Below are positions 1 to 8,773 of a DNA stretch of 36,281 nucleotides, piece after piece (the stretch's first letter is position 1; each line of letters opens with the position of its first letter). Made by a program: the position numbers and the translations under genes. The notes beneath the pieces were generated by a model. The model was not told the DNA's origin. It did no database searches and worked only from the letters and a program-made list of their open reading frames with translations. This stretch comes from Gammaproteobacteria bacterium RIFCSPLOWO2_02_FULL_56_15 (GTDB taxonomy: Bacteria > Pseudomonadota > Gammaproteobacteria > Eutrophobiales > Eutrophobiaceae), in contig MGYR01000135.1 in assembly GCA_001801825.1 (NCBI GenBank), forward strand, positions 1 to 36,281. Reading direction: 5' to 3'.

Positions 1-372
1 CTGCAAACCACTGGCTACCGCATGATCTTCGGCTTCGGAGAACGGCTCGGGTTCTATAACATTCAATTTGATCATGCCACCGGACTTCGCTGCATATTCC
101 CGCAACAGATCAGCAACCCGGTTGCCGTAGTTGATCATGGACGGGAATCCGTCCAGTGTTTTCCTGGAAAAATAAAAGTCCAGCTGCACCGGTTCATCCA
201 GAGCAGCCAGGATGTTTTCAGTGCCTTCTGAGAGGGTATAGAGTTTGGCTTCCGTCAAATCCAGACGCACTCCTGTAACACCGGTATTGACCAGGATGAT
301 GAGCGCGACTGCCAGAATCCCGGCTGGCAGCAATCCGGAACCCGACATGAACATGCTCTGTTTCATATTCAT
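1..372 (-). CDS. GldG-like ABC auxiliary transport protein, N-terminal part
   Basis: The gene runs off the left edge, so only its first 124 codons are visible. An ATG at 372 follows AGGAG with a short spacer, 10 bases after the permease stop. The N terminus has one hydrophobic segment (about residues 12-30), then the pattern RLDLTEAKLYTLSEGT. That pattern is typical of the extracytoplasmic GldG/IflG-type subunits (DUF7088/ABC_transp_aux) of gliding-associated and related ABC exporters. It lies directly downstream of a matching permease and ATPase, so it is probably the third component of one export complex. The substrate is unknown. The family call rests on the N terminus and on context. Confidence 0.75.
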   Translation of the reverse strand, partial: MNMKQSMFMSGSGLLPAGILAVALIILVNTGVTGVRLDLTEAKLYTLSEGTENILAALDEPVQLDFYFSRKTLDGFPSMINYGNRVADLLREYAAKSGGMIKLNVIEPEPFSEAEDHAVASGLQ

Positions 373-382
373 GCTGACACTC

Positions 383-1117
383 CTATCCGCCCTTTTTCAT
401 ATCAATCACAACCACAGTCGCATACAGCCAGAACACGATAAGCACGGCGAAATAGACGATATCCCGCAGGTCGATAACGCCCTTGCTTATGGCACTGAAA
501 TGCGTGAGGAAACTGAAGGAGGCTACTGCATCAATAAGCGCCTGTGGCGCCCACGACTGGAACACGTTGAGGACCATGGGGAAACCGCTGAGCACAAAAA
601 GGAAACAGATCACCACGCTGATCACAAAAGCGATCACCTGGCTCCGGGTGAGGGCGGAGACGCATGAACCGATGGCCAGGAATCCACCAGCCATCAACAG
701 GCTCCCGGTATAGGCCGACAGGATGACAGTATTGTCCGGGTCTCCCAGATAATTCACCGTGATCCATATCGGGAAGCTCAGCACCAGCGCGACGGCGCTG
801 AACAACCAGGCTGCAACGAATTTCCCCACCACCGCTTCCGTGATGGTCACAGGCAGTGTCATCAGCAATTCTATGGTGCCGCTCTTGCGCTCCTCGGACC
901 AGAGTCGCATGGCGATGGCCGGCAGCAGGAAGAGGTACAGCCAGGGATGAAAGTTGAAGAAGGGATCCAGATCCGCCTGGTTTCGTTCGTAGAAGGAGCC
1001 GACATAGAAAGTGAAGATTCCCGTCATGAAAAGAAAAATGACAATAAAGACGTAAGCGACGGGCGTGGAAAAATACCCGTACAGCTCTCTCTTCGTTATA
1101 GCGATGATATTTCTCAT
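383..1117 (-). CDS. ABC-2 type permease (GldF-like)
   Basis: This 244-residue integral membrane protein has about six hydrophobic segments. It opens with a short cytoplasmic stretch carrying the KRELYGYFSTPVAYVF pattern of ABC-2 permeases. The cytoplasmic element RLWSEERKSGTIELLMTLP (about residues 71-89) is the hallmark of this group, thought to contact the ATPase. Its start overlaps the ATPase stop by four bases (ATGA type), so the two are likely translationally coupled. It would form the membrane channel of the exporter with the ATPase upstream and the GldG-like subunit downstream. The transported compound is not known. Confidence 0.85.
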   Translation of the reverse strand: MRNIIAITKRELYGYFSTPVAYVFIVIFLFMTGIFTFYVGSFYERNQADLDPFFNFHPWLYLFLLPAIAMRLWSEERKSGTIELLMTLPVTITEAVVGKFVAAWLFSAVALVLSFPIWITVNYLGDPDNTVILSAYTGSLLMAGGFLAIGSCVSALTRSQVIAFVISVVICFLFVLSGFPMVLNVFQSWAPQALIDAVASFSFLTHFSAISKGVIDLRDIVYFAVLIVFWLYATVVVIDMKKGG

Positions 1118-1944
1118 CCGGCAAGCCCTGTGGCTTGCGCCGTGGTTATGCTGCGGAAGGCATCATCGATATCGTTGCGATCAGACTTGGCCCGTAATTC
1201 CCCTGGGGAACCATCAAACAGGATCTCTCCGGCGGAGATGATGATGGCCCGCGTACATACCGCGTCCACTTCCTCAAGAATATGCGTGGAAATAATGATG
1301 GCCTTGTTACTGGACATATTCTTGATGAGCGAACGGACCTCGTGCTTCTGGTTGGGATCCAGGCCATCGGTAGGTTCATCCATGATCAAAACATCGGGGT
1401 CGTGCAGGAATGCCTGGGCCAGGCCGACGCGACGCCTGTATCCCTTGGACAATGTCTCGATAGTCTGTTTGCGAACACTTCCCAGATTGATGATCCTGAT
1501 GATATCGGCGATACACTTGTCCCGTTCTGTTGAGTCAAATCCCCTGATTTCCGCGATAAATCGCAGAAACTTCTCGACCGTCATCTCCCCATAGGAAGGC
1601 GCACCCTCCGGAAGATAGCCAATCCTCGCTTTAACACCGACCGGGTCATCGATGACGTTAAGGTTATTTACCAGGACTGTGCCCCCATCGGGTCTGAGAA
1701 AGCCCGCAATCATCTTCATGGTTGTCGATTTACCAGCGCCGTTCGGCCCAAGAAAACCCAGAACTTCCCCATGATCCACGCTGAAGGAGATCTTTCTCAC
1801 CGCGTGAATCGGGCCGAAGTACTTGTCCAGTGATTTGACTTCTATTGCAGGTCTGTTATCAGGCATGGGACTGCGTAGTAGGCTTCTTAACTCTGTCCGA
1901 TCAGGTAGCCGCCGGTCCACCGGCATGGCCGGTATATTTTCCAT
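1114..1944 (-). CDS. ABC transporter ATP-binding protein (GldA-like)
   Basis: This 276-residue nucleotide-binding subunit has Walker A GPNGAGKST (residues 66-74), an LSKGYRRRVGLAQ signature, Walker B VLIMDEPTDGLDP and a switch histidine in STHILEE. It matches the CcmA/GldA group of ABC-2 export ATPases. It is the first gene of a three-gene operon with the permease and the GldG-like subunit. The start is uncertain: the first ATG (1944) has no clear ribosome site, and an internal ATG at residue 27 sits just before the conserved PAIEVKSLDKYFG motif. The first 26 residues are rich in Arg and Pro and may not be translated. Confidence 0.85.
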   Translation of the reverse strand: MENIPAMPVDRRLPDRTELRSLLRSPMPDNRPAIEVKSLDKYFGPIHAVRKISFSVDHGEVLGFLGPNGAGKSTTMKMIAGFLRPDGGTVLVNNLNVIDDPVGVKARIGYLPEGAPSYGEMTVEKFLRFIAEIRGFDSTERDKCIADIIRIINLGSVRKQTIETLSKGYRRRVGLAQAFLHDPDVLIMDEPTDGLDPNQKHEVRSLIKNMSSNKAIIISTHILEEVDAVCTRAIIISAGEILFDGSPGELRAKSDRNDIDDAFRSITTAQATGLAG

Positions 1945-2023
1945 AAATAATCACGAGCGTCAATCTATCGTAGACCGGTCATCGGATCTATCCTGTTCTT
2001 GCACGAAAAACTGTACATCTATT

Positions 2024-2890
2024 TTATTCCTCACCAGACTTTTTTTTCAGCCGGTAGAGCGCAGAGATATCCTCATCTCCATAGCCTTCATCCATCAACC
2101 GTCGATACTGCTGTATTGTCATCTCGATTATCGGCAAGGACAGACCGTGGTTAGCTGCCGTATCCGTGCAGATCAGCAGGTCCTTATGATGCAGTCTCAG
2201 CTTGAATCCCCTGGCGTATTCCCCGGCCAGCATGGTCTTCCCGCGATGATCAAGAAACCAGTTGGCTGCGGCGCCGTTCGCCACCACCTCGATGACCCGC
2301 TCCATATCCAGTTCCAGTGCAACGCCGAACGCCAGTGCATCGGTGACAGCCTGGTTGATGCCGGCAACCATGATCTGATTGACAGCCTTGCATGCCTGAC
2401 CACAGCCAACCGGCCCCACATGTATAATCCTGGCGGCTACCGCACTAAGGGTCTCCAGGGCTCGTTCGAGCACAGATTCATCACCTCCCACCATCATAGC
2501 CAGCGTGCCGGCAGACGCACCTTCCACACCGCCGGTTACCGGTGCGTCCAGAAAGCAAGCCTGCCTGGAACCCAGGATAGAGGCGGCCTTGCGGGCCGTG
2601 GTGCTGCTAACCGTCGATGTATCCACTACGATCGTTCCAGCCCCTACCGTTCCGGCAATCCTGGCCGTTACCTCAAGGACATCCGGATCCGCCGAGATGC
2701 AAATCAGGATCAATTCGCATGCAGCGGCGAGGTCTTCGATGGATGCCGCAATACCGACTCCCGTTTCTGCGGCCAGTCTTTCCGCACGGGAGCGGGTCCG
2801 GTTCCAGACCATGTGCAAGTTGCCTGCCCGGTTTAGGTTGAGGGCCATAGCTGCACCCATGGACCCCAGTCCGATGATTCCGGCCTTCAT
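2024..2890 (-). CDS. NAD(P)-dependent beta-hydroxyacid dehydrogenase family oxidoreductase
   Basis: This 288-residue enzyme belongs to the 3-hydroxyisobutyrate dehydrogenase / tartronate semialdehyde reductase superfamily. It starts with the dinucleotide-binding loop GLGSMG (residues 7-12). The substrate-binding motif DAPVTGG is at 115-121 (Thr where Ser is common). The catalytic lysine region GCGQACKAVNQ follows, with Lys168 and Asn171. The C-terminal all-helical domain holds LRLHHKDL. The start has a strong AGGAGG site. The length is normal. The substrate cannot be fixed: tartronate semialdehyde, hydroxyisobutyrate, succinic semialdehyde and glyoxylate reductases share these motifs. It stands alone or ends a minus-strand run. 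Confidence 0.85.
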   Translation of the reverse strand: MKAGIIGLGSMGAAMALNLNRAGNLHMVWNRTRSRAERLAAETGVGIAASIEDLAAACELILICISADPDVLEVTARIAGTVGAGTIVVDTSTVSSTTARKAASILGSRQACFLDAPVTGGVEGASAGTLAMMVGGDESVLERALETLSAVAARIIHVGPVGCGQACKAVNQIMVAGINQAVTDALAFGVALELDMERVIEVVANGAAANWFLDHRGKTMLAGEYARGFKLRLHHKDLLICTDTAANHGLSLPIIEMTIQQYRRLMDEGYGDEDISALYRLKKKSGEE

Positions 2891-2972
2891 GTCAAGATCC
2901 TCCTGATCCTATAGATGGACGAACTGTATCAACCCTGCGAGTAGGTAACCCTGAGTATGGGCTGGAAGAACT

Positions 2973-4385
2973 TCAGGTACCGGCGGAATATTGTTTGGCG
3001 ATTACTTCTGCGACACAACAACTCAGTTTCTTTGCCGTGGGTATGTGAAGAAACTCATTGGGTCCGTGGGCGTTGGCTTGCGGCCCCAGCACGCCGGTGA
3101 TAAGAAACTGGGCCTCTGGAAACCGTTCCCCGAGCATTCCCATGAAAGGGATGGTGCCACCCTCACCCATATGCACTGCTGCTTTTCCGAAATAATTTAT
3201 TGATGCCTGGTTCAGCGCCTCATCAAGCCATGGCAACATTTCCGGGGCATGCCAACCACTGGAACTCCAGTCGGCCTTGAAAGTCACCCGGGCGCTGTAA
3301 GGCGGGTCTTCCTCCAGTAATTGCCGTAATCGCTCTACCGCGGCATCGGCATCGCAGGTGGGCGGCAGCCGCAATGAGACCTTCACGGTTGTATAGGGGC
3401 GCAATACATTACCCGCCCGATCCACTTCCGGGATTCCACTGATACCCGTTATTGAAAGAGCCGGGCGCCAGGTCCGATTCAGGATCAACTCGACCGGATC
3501 CACGGTCACTGGCTGCATACCATCGATAAACGGGAATCGGCGATGGATCTGTAGTCCCAATACGGCAGCAGCTACGGCAGCCTGCCGCATACGCTCCCTA
3601 GGAATATCCGCTTTGAATTTTTCCTCCAGCACAATACCACTACGGTAGTTGTCGATACGGTTCAGTAAGGTGCGCAGGATGCGGAAACTGGATGGCACAA
3701 TCCCACTGGCATCCCCGGAATGGACTCCCTCGCGCAAAACATCAATCCGCAGTTCACCGCCAACGAGACCTCGCAGAGAGGTGGTATTCCAGAGCTGTTC
3801 ATAATTGCCACAACCGGAATCCAGGCAGATTATCAGAGAAGGCTTGCCGCAGCGACCCGCCAACAGTTCAATATAGGCAGGCAGATCAAAGCTGCCACTC
3901 TCCTCGCAGGCTTCAATAATAATGATGCACCGGCTTCTGTTCACGCCCTGATCAAGCAACGATTCGATCGCGATAAGCGCCGCAAACATGGCGTATCCGT
4001 CATCCGCACCACCCCGACCGTAGAGCCTGTCACCTTCTATGACCGGCTGCCAGGGCCCGAGATCAGGGCGCCATCCGGTCATCTCCGGCTGCTTGTCCAG
4101 GTGACCATAGAGAAGTATGGTTTGATCGCCTACGCCCGGTATATCAATAAAGAGCAGCGGAGTCCGTCCAGGCAAGCGCAATACCTCCAGTTCCAGTCCG
4201 GGGATTTTGCGGGAGCGACACCAGGCGCTAAACCGCTCCACAGCCTGATCCATGTAACCGTGTTCTTGCCAGTCAGGATCGAAACCAGGCGAGAGATTGG
4301 GGATCCTGATATATTCCATGAGTTCCGGGATCGCCATGGAATCCCAGCTCTGGTTGCAGTAAGCAATGGTTCTGCGTGTGTCCAT
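2973..4385 (-). CDS. M20 family zinc metallopeptidase
   Basis: This 470-residue protein of the M20 (ArgE/DapE/carnosinase-like) clan has the two-metal site in order. His95 and Asp97 lie in LLYGHLDKQP, Asp128 in GRGGADDGY, the Glu161-Glu162 pair in EACEESGS, Asp189 in CLDSGC, and a final His in NAHGPNEF near the C terminus. A dimerisation domain sits between the two halves of the catalytic domain, as usual. It probably hydrolyses a dipeptide or an N-acyl amino acid in the cytoplasm, since no signal peptide is seen. It lies 130 bases downstream of the SGNH hydrolase on the same strand, but no functional link is evident. Confidence 0.85.
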   Translation of the reverse strand: MDTRRTIAYCNQSWDSMAIPELMEYIRIPNLSPGFDPDWQEHGYMDQAVERFSAWCRSRKIPGLELEVLRLPGRTPLLFIDIPGVGDQTILLYGHLDKQPEMTGWRPDLGPWQPVIEGDRLYGRGGADDGYAMFAALIAIESLLDQGVNRSRCIIIIEACEESGSFDLPAYIELLAGRCGKPSLIICLDSGCGNYEQLWNTTSLRGLVGGELRIDVLREGVHSGDASGIVPSSFRILRTLLNRIDNYRSGIVLEEKFKADIPRERMRQAAVAAAVLGLQIHRRFPFIDGMQPVTVDPVELILNRTWRPALSITGISGIPEVDRAGNVLRPYTTVKVSLRLPPTCDADAAVERLRQLLEEDPPYSARVTFKADWSSSGWHAPEMLPWLDEALNQASINYFGKAAVHMGEGGTIPFMGMLGERFPEAQFLITGVLGPQANAHGPNEFLHIPTAKKLSCCVAEVIAKQYSAGT

Positions 4386-4515
4386 GACGCTAGTCTACCG
4401 CCAAGCGGCATGAAGTTATATCAAACCACAGGAATTGACTGACCGGGAGGCCGCCCACCAGGTACTCCGGCAGTCTGCTCATGACCGGTGGCGGGAGGCG
4501 GAGTGCGAGGCTTCA

Positions 4516-5655
4516 TTATCTCCACAAATCCAGGCCGCGACGGAGGAGATCGGCGACCACTTGGTGACCATCATGGGTATAATGCCCTTCGTTGGGGAAG
4601 AACCAGTCCGGCTTGTCCCCGGATTTGTACCGCTCGCGCATGGGCGCTGCAATATCCACAGTAACAAGTCCACTATCCGCCGCTACGCCAAGAATAAATA
4701 ACCGTACATGATCCTGGAACAGGGCAGAAGGGGATGCTGGTCTGGTGACATAGGACATGCCCGGCAACAGTACGAGAGCCAATCGGCTGCCCTGTCCCGC
4801 AGTGTACTCGCCCATCTCCCGGATGATGGCCGCCAGGAGGCGCCGCTGCTCCACTAGTCGTGCGTCCAGGATGCCCTGAATCTTTGTACCTTCGAAGTGG
4901 GGATCCGGCAACAGTCGGTCAAGCAAACGGCTCGAGCTCAGGATACGCGAAAGCGGGTTCTGCATTCTCGCCAACTCTGTTCCATATACCACGGACTCAA
5001 GGGAGGATTCCGCCACTACCCCCGACGCTTGCCCGCTTGGGACGGGCACATTCTGCAATCTCAGTTGACCACCTTCCTCCAATCTATAGAAGGGCTTGGC
5101 CTGTTCCACCTGTAACGGGACGGACAGCATATTATCGATGATATCGTTACCCAGGTACAGGAACAGCAGGTAGAGATCCGGCTGAAAGCTGCTGACAACT
5201 TCCTGCTGCAACAGGTATTCCTGGTCGGTGCTGTACCCGGGTACCCCGAAATTGAGATATTCCGTTGCTGGGTCTTGTTCCGCCATGCGCACGGCAAAAG
5301 TCTCTGCCTCGTTGACACCGAGTCCGAAGGTAAAACTGTCACCGAGGAGTGCCACCCGCCTGCGGTCCGACCTCCCGCTTGATACCGGCTGGCCGCGAAA
5401 GCCAAAGTAATTGACCTGATAGTCTGCGCTGAAATCATGATGCCGGTGACTGCCCCGCCACCCCGGGTTCAGGACCCATCCCAAGCGTGGATGGTAACGC
5501 AACAGCCCGGGATCTAAGACTGAACTCGCGCTGATAGTCTGTTCGTACCATCGCCAGGCTAACTCTGCGGCCAGGAGCGACACGAGGGCACTGAACAGTA
5601 GGGTCGTGGATGCCAGAAACCACAGGCGCGCCCCACGCAGATGCGCAGTCCTCAT
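4516..5655 (-). CDS. Membrane-anchored SGNH/GDSL-type hydrolase
   Basis: This 379-residue protein has an N-terminal hydrophobic segment (about residues 11-31) that is an uncleaved anchor or signal sequence. An SGNH-hydrolase-like domain follows. Block I is LLGDSFTFG with Ser107, the Gly block is NFGVPGYSTD, the Asn block is LGNDIIDN (Asn170), and a C-terminal HYTHDGHQVVADLL carries the expected His. Such periplasmic proteins often remove or add acyl groups on surface polysaccharides. The N-terminal region before block I (YHPRLGWVLNPG) is typical of SGNH proteins near exopolysaccharide loci. It is divergent from the PEP-CTERM genes across an AT-rich gap. Its substrate is unknown. Confidence 0.8.
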   Translation of the reverse strand: MRTAHLRGARLWFLASTTLLFSALVSLLAAELAWRWYEQTISASSVLDPGLLRYHPRLGWVLNPGWRGSHRHHDFSADYQVNYFGFRGQPVSSGRSDRRRVALLGDSFTFGLGVNEAETFAVRMAEQDPATEYLNFGVPGYSTDQEYLLQQEVVSSFQPDLYLLFLYLGNDIIDNMLSVPLQVEQAKPFYRLEEGGQLRLQNVPVPSGQASGVVAESSLESVVYGTELARMQNPLSRILSSSRLLDRLLPDPHFEGTKIQGILDARLVEQRRLLAAIIREMGEYTAGQGSRLALVLLPGMSYVTRPASPSALFQDHVRLFILGVAADSGLVTVDIAAPMRERYKSGDKPDWFFPNEGHYTHDGHQVVADLLRRGLDLWR

Positions 5656-6177
5656 GGCCTATCCATCAAGTTGGTCCTGCCGCAGGATGGTAGAGACGGC
5701 AAAACTGCTTCATTGAAGCAGAAGTTGGTGAGCATATTCACATTTCTGCAAAATAAGCAGCTGAAACTCATGCCCGGTACAGATACAGAGGTGACGGTAC
5801 TTTTTATATCCTTTCATCCTGATCATAAATATAACATTCTGTATTTCCTATGAATTATTCCATTCTCCGCACAAGATTACACGAATGCTTTTGTCGTGTT
5901 TCTTTACAGATCCAGACTGTTTTTGCAAAACATAATCTAACTTACTGGTTTAAATGGATTATCTATAAAAATAGGGCTTTTTTTGGATACCCATACATGG
6001 GAATAGGTGTCGGTTTTTTTTACAAAATTATCAGAACTCCAAAGATTCAGAAGGTGTAAAACCGATATCTTACTGTTTTTAATTAATAAATAATTTATGG
6101 CTTATATATTGCATCCTATCTCGACATGGGTGAATGCAATTGCATGCGCCTGCTGTGAGCATCGTTTAGGAGTGTAT
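5656..6177. other. AT-rich intergenic region between divergent genes
   Basis: About 520 bases separate the SGNH hydrolase (minus) from the first PEP-CTERM gene (plus). The stretch is clearly richer in A and T than the genes on either side, especially 5820-6110, with several T runs. Short open frames exist but have no ribosome sites and no recognisable protein character. A small palindrome (CCCAT AC ATGGG) lies near 5990-6003. The region probably holds the divergent promoters, but no clear -35/-10 pair could be chosen. Confidence 0.5.
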
Positions 6178-7023
6178 ATGAAGAATCAATGCCGTGTACT
6201 CACCGTCTTGTTCGGATGCGTGTTGTGCACTGCTACCATGGCAGGACCGCTTTCGGTTTGGGATTCCACCTGGACGCAATTCCAGGATGATACCCCGATA
6301 GAGGACTATATCGGGGGAGGGGGCTTTGTCGATCCCGGTTGGGGTGGACAGGCGTTTGATGCGGAATATCTGTTCTACAAGATTGAAGGGAATACCCTGT
6401 ATCTAGGTCTTCAAACTGGATTCAATATTGTAACGGGCACCCAAGAAGTTTCAGGGAAAAAATATTATTCCGGAGACCTCGCCTTGTCTTTTGATGGGGA
6501 TGTAAGTGGCGCCAATGGCGCCGGCTATGAATATGGAATCGATTTTGGGCTCCTCACAAGAGATTATGATGGCAATGATTATGTAGATATGGGTACGGGT
6601 ACCGGCGTAGACGGTTCAGGCTTATATACCGCTACGTTATGGAATAACGATATGGTTAATTCCTTCGAAAGTGTATCAACGCCCTTCGCACTGGATGCCG
6701 GCTCCTTTAGCCGAAACCTCTTGTCGAATAGCTTTGGCTCAGGTAACAACGGCGGCCTCAGCTACTACCGGATGGTCTCATTCGACATCAGCGGACTACC
6801 TGGGCTGACTGGGTATAACTATATTGATGTGCACTGGACCATGTCCTGTGGTAATGACAATATCAACGGCCGGTTTAAGGTGCCGGAACCTGCCGGAGTT
6901 GTTCTGATGGGACTGGGCCTGCTCGGATTAGCGGCGACTAGTCTACGGCGCAGGAGAATGTCAGAGCTTGCCCTCCGGTTGCCGTCTAACCATCCTTTTA
7001 CAATCGGATCACGGCAAAATTAA
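6178..7023 (+). CDS. Secreted PEP-CTERM anchored protein
   Basis: The chosen ATG at 6178 has GGAG seven bases upstream and gives 281 residues that begin with a signal peptide (residues 1-23, MKNQ... ending TMAG). The body is rich in Gly, Asp, Asn and Tyr, like other secreted PEP-CTERM proteins. VPEP at 235-238 is followed by a hydrophobic helix and RRRR at 257-260. This is the exosortase sorting signal: the protein is exported, processed and possibly linked to the extracellular matrix. An unusual 21-residue tail follows the Arg cluster, where most members end within a few residues. An in-frame ATG at 6097 lacks a ribosome site and precedes the signal peptide, so it was not used. The exosortase is not in the window. 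Confidence 0.85.
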   Translation: MKNQCRVLTVLFGCVLCTATMAGPLSVWDSTWTQFQDDTPIEDYIGGGGFVDPGWGGQAFDAEYLFYKIEGNTLYLGLQTGFNIVTGTQEVSGKKYYSGDLALSFDGDVSGANGAGYEYGIDFGLLTRDYDGNDYVDMGTGTGVDGSGLYTATLWNNDMVNSFESVSTPFALDAGSFSRNLLSNSFGSGNNGGLSYYRMVSFDISGLPGLTGYNYIDVHWTMSCGNDNINGRFKVPEPAGVVLMGLGLLGLAATSLRRRRMSELALRLPSNHPFTIGSRQN

Positions 7024-7074
7024 TAGCTGAATTCTCTGCAGGTATGCATGGATGCATAAATACTCAAAGGAAAC

Positions 7075-7111
7075 AAAAGACCAGATGTCTCGCGGACATC
7101 TGGTCTTTTTT
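7075..7111 (+). terminator. Rho-independent terminator after the first PEP-CTERM gene
   Basis: A perfect 15-bp stem (7075-7089 with 7095-7109, core GACCAGATGTC) closes a 5-base loop and ends in a T run. It lies about 50 bases after the stop codon. The A run at the foot of the left arm pairs with the T tract, so it could also act weakly on the other strand. Confidence 0.92.
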
Positions 7112-7204
7112 ATTTATGCAACTCCCGATCGCCTGAGCTGATAAACATGCCGGATTGATGATTTCCACCCAGTAGTTTTCTTTCACCTTAACAAGGAGGT
7201 TACC

Positions 7205-7873
7205 ATGAAAAATCGTTGTTTTTTATTCATCAGTTTTATACTTTCATTCCAGTTGTTCCTGCCCACCAGCGCCACCCCGGTCATTATCAATGAGGTCCTC
7301 TTCGATGGGCCCGGCAGCGATGCGGATGATGTTTTTACCGAACTCTACGGTACACCGGGCCTGGTACTGGATGGCTGGTCTCTGAAAGGTACTAATGGTG
7401 AAAATGGGCTAATCTACCGTAGTATTGATTTGAGTGGCGCCACGATCCCGGACAATGGCTACCTGCTGATTACCACAGCGTCGGCAAACTTGGCGCTAGC
7501 AATGCTGACGGACTTCATCGCCAATGTGGACTGGCAAAACGGTCCCGATTCCATCCAGTTACTCGATCCATACGGGGATATTATTGACGCCTTGCAATAT
7601 GGTGATGCCGGCATATATAACCGGGGAGAAGGACTACCGGCCTTATTGCCGGGTATCGGTCACAGTCTCTCCAGGATACTTCCCAGCCTGGATACCGATA
7701 ATAATCTCAGCGACTTCATTGAGCTGACACTGCCTACGCCCGGTACGGGGCCACTTGCAAACCAGGTCCCTGAACCCAACAGTATGGGTATATTTTTGAT
7801 CGGTATCGCAGCCTTTCTATCCATGTATCGAGGCGCCTATCTTCGTCAGAACTCATCCATGCTGTACAGGTAG
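7205..7873 (+). CDS. Lamin-tail domain protein with PEP-CTERM-like C terminus
   Basis: This 222-residue protein starts after a strong AAGGAGGT site (7193-7200). A signal peptide covers residues 1-23. Residues about 24-180 form a lamin-tail (LTD) type beta domain, shown by PVIINEVLFDGPG, LDGWSLKG, DNGYLLI and GDIIDALQYGD. LTDs occur in many secreted bacterial proteins, often alone or next to nucleases. VPEP at 188-191 begins a hydrophobic segment, but the following basic cluster is weak (YRGAYLRQ), so the sorting signal is degenerate. It follows the other PEP-CTERM gene but has its own leader after a terminator, so it is probably a separate transcript. Confidence 0.8.
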   Translation: MKNRCFLFISFILSFQLFLPTSATPVIINEVLFDGPGSDADDVFTELYGTPGLVLDGWSLKGTNGENGLIYRSIDLSGATIPDNGYLLITTASANLALAMLTDFIANVDWQNGPDSIQLLDPYGDIIDALQYGDAGIYNRGEGLPALLPGIGHSLSRILPSLDTDNNLSDFIELTLPTPGTGPLANQVPEPNSMGIFLIGIAAFLSMYRGAYLRQNSSMLYR

Positions 7874-7894
7874 GTAGTATCCCTCTGCCATATA

Positions 7895-7923
7895 CACCCA
7901 CCCCGGGGAACTCGGGGTGGGTG
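7895..7923. terminator. GC-rich bidirectional hairpin between convergent genes
   Basis: An 11-bp perfect stem (CACCCACCCCG with CGGGGTGGGTG) encloses a 7-base loop. It lies between the stop of the lamin-tail gene (plus) and the stop of uppP (minus). There is no T tract, so it is a stem likely to limit read-through or protect 3' ends rather than a textbook terminator. Confidence 0.6.
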
Positions 7924-7941
7924 ATCTGGCTATGCGACTCA

Positions 7942-8739
7942 TCAGATGAACGTGGCGATCAGCAGGATCCCCAGCAGAAAACGGTAGATGACATAGGGCA
8001 ACATCCCGGTTCGCTCCAGAAATCCCAGGAATAGATTGATGGTAAGCCAGGCGGTTAGGCCTGAGCTAATAACGATTACCCATGTTGCTGTCCAATCGAT
8101 AACCATCTGTTCGATGAAGTACCGATAAGCTTCATAAGAACCTGCCATCAGGGTGACCGGTATTGACATAAGAAAGGAGAAGCGGGCCGAACTGCGCCGA
8201 TCCAGCCCCAGCCAAAGACCCGCCGTCATGGTCACCCCGGAGCGGGAAGTGCCTGGCATGATGGATAACAACTGGGCCAATCCCAGAATCAGGACATCCT
8301 TCATGCGGAGAGCGTCCATCCTGCGCAATCCCTTTGACCTGTGATCCGCCCACCAGAGGAGGGCTCCAAATACCAAGTTGGTACCGGCAATCAAGAGCGG
8401 ATTGCGAAACGCGGTGGAGACGATGTCGTATAGCAGATAACCTCCTGCGACTACCGGGATACTGGCAATGACGAGATACCAGAACATTCGACTCTCATAA
8501 TCCCGACGCCCGTGGATAACTCCTTCCAGCCCTGCAACTGTGATGACTTTCAGATCACGACGCAGATAAATGAGCACGGCAGCGAGAGTGCCTATATGTG
8601 CTGCGATGTCGTTCCCCAGTCCCTGATCCGGCCAATGCAGAATTTGAGGTAACAGAATCAGGTGGGCGGAGCTCGATATAGGGAGGAACTCTGTCAATCC
8701 CTGGACTATCCCCAGCAGTAGTAGTTGCAGCAGGTCCAT
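7942..8739 (-). CDS. uppP: Undecaprenyl-diphosphatase UppP (BacA)
   Basis: This integral membrane enzyme dephosphorylates undecaprenyl diphosphate and so recycles the lipid carrier for peptidoglycan and other surface glycans. Both family motifs are present: GLTEFLPISSSAH near the N terminus and PGTSRSG (residues 162-168, catalytic Arg). The C-terminal half is strongly hydrophobic. The ATG at 8739 is preferred because GGAG lies eight bases upstream; a TTG two codons earlier is less likely. The resulting 265 residues match the family (about 265-275). A lipoprotein gene and midA lie upstream on the same strand with small gaps. Confidence 0.95.
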   Translation of the reverse strand: MDLLQLLLLGIVQGLTEFLPISSSAHLILLPQILHWPDQGLGNDIAAHIGTLAAVLIYLRRDLKVITVAGLEGVIHGRRDYESRMFWYLVIASIPVVAGGYLLYDIVSTAFRNPLLIAGTNLVFGALLWWADHRSKGLRRMDALRMKDVLILGLAQLLSIMPGTSRSGVTMTAGLWLGLDRRSSARFSFLMSIPVTLMAGSYEAYRYFIEQMVIDWTATWVIVISSGLTAWLTINLFLGFLERTGMLPYVIYRFLLGILLIATFI

Positions 8740-8773
8740 CGTCAAGGCTCCATTCTAAATCTCTGAAAGATGC

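Noticed and set aside
1823..2906. Plus-strand frames opposite the beta-hydroxyacid dehydrogenase
   Set aside because: They overlap a full-length enzyme gene with a strong AGGAGG start and show no motif.
5641..6059. Two short plus-strand frames in the AT-rich gap
   Set aside because: There is no ribosome site, composition is biased by AT content, and the first begins within the SGNH gene.
6097..6177. Upstream ATG for the first PEP-CTERM protein
   Set aside because: It would add 27 residues before a normal signal peptide and has no ribosome site, while the ATG at 6178 has GGAG at proper distance.
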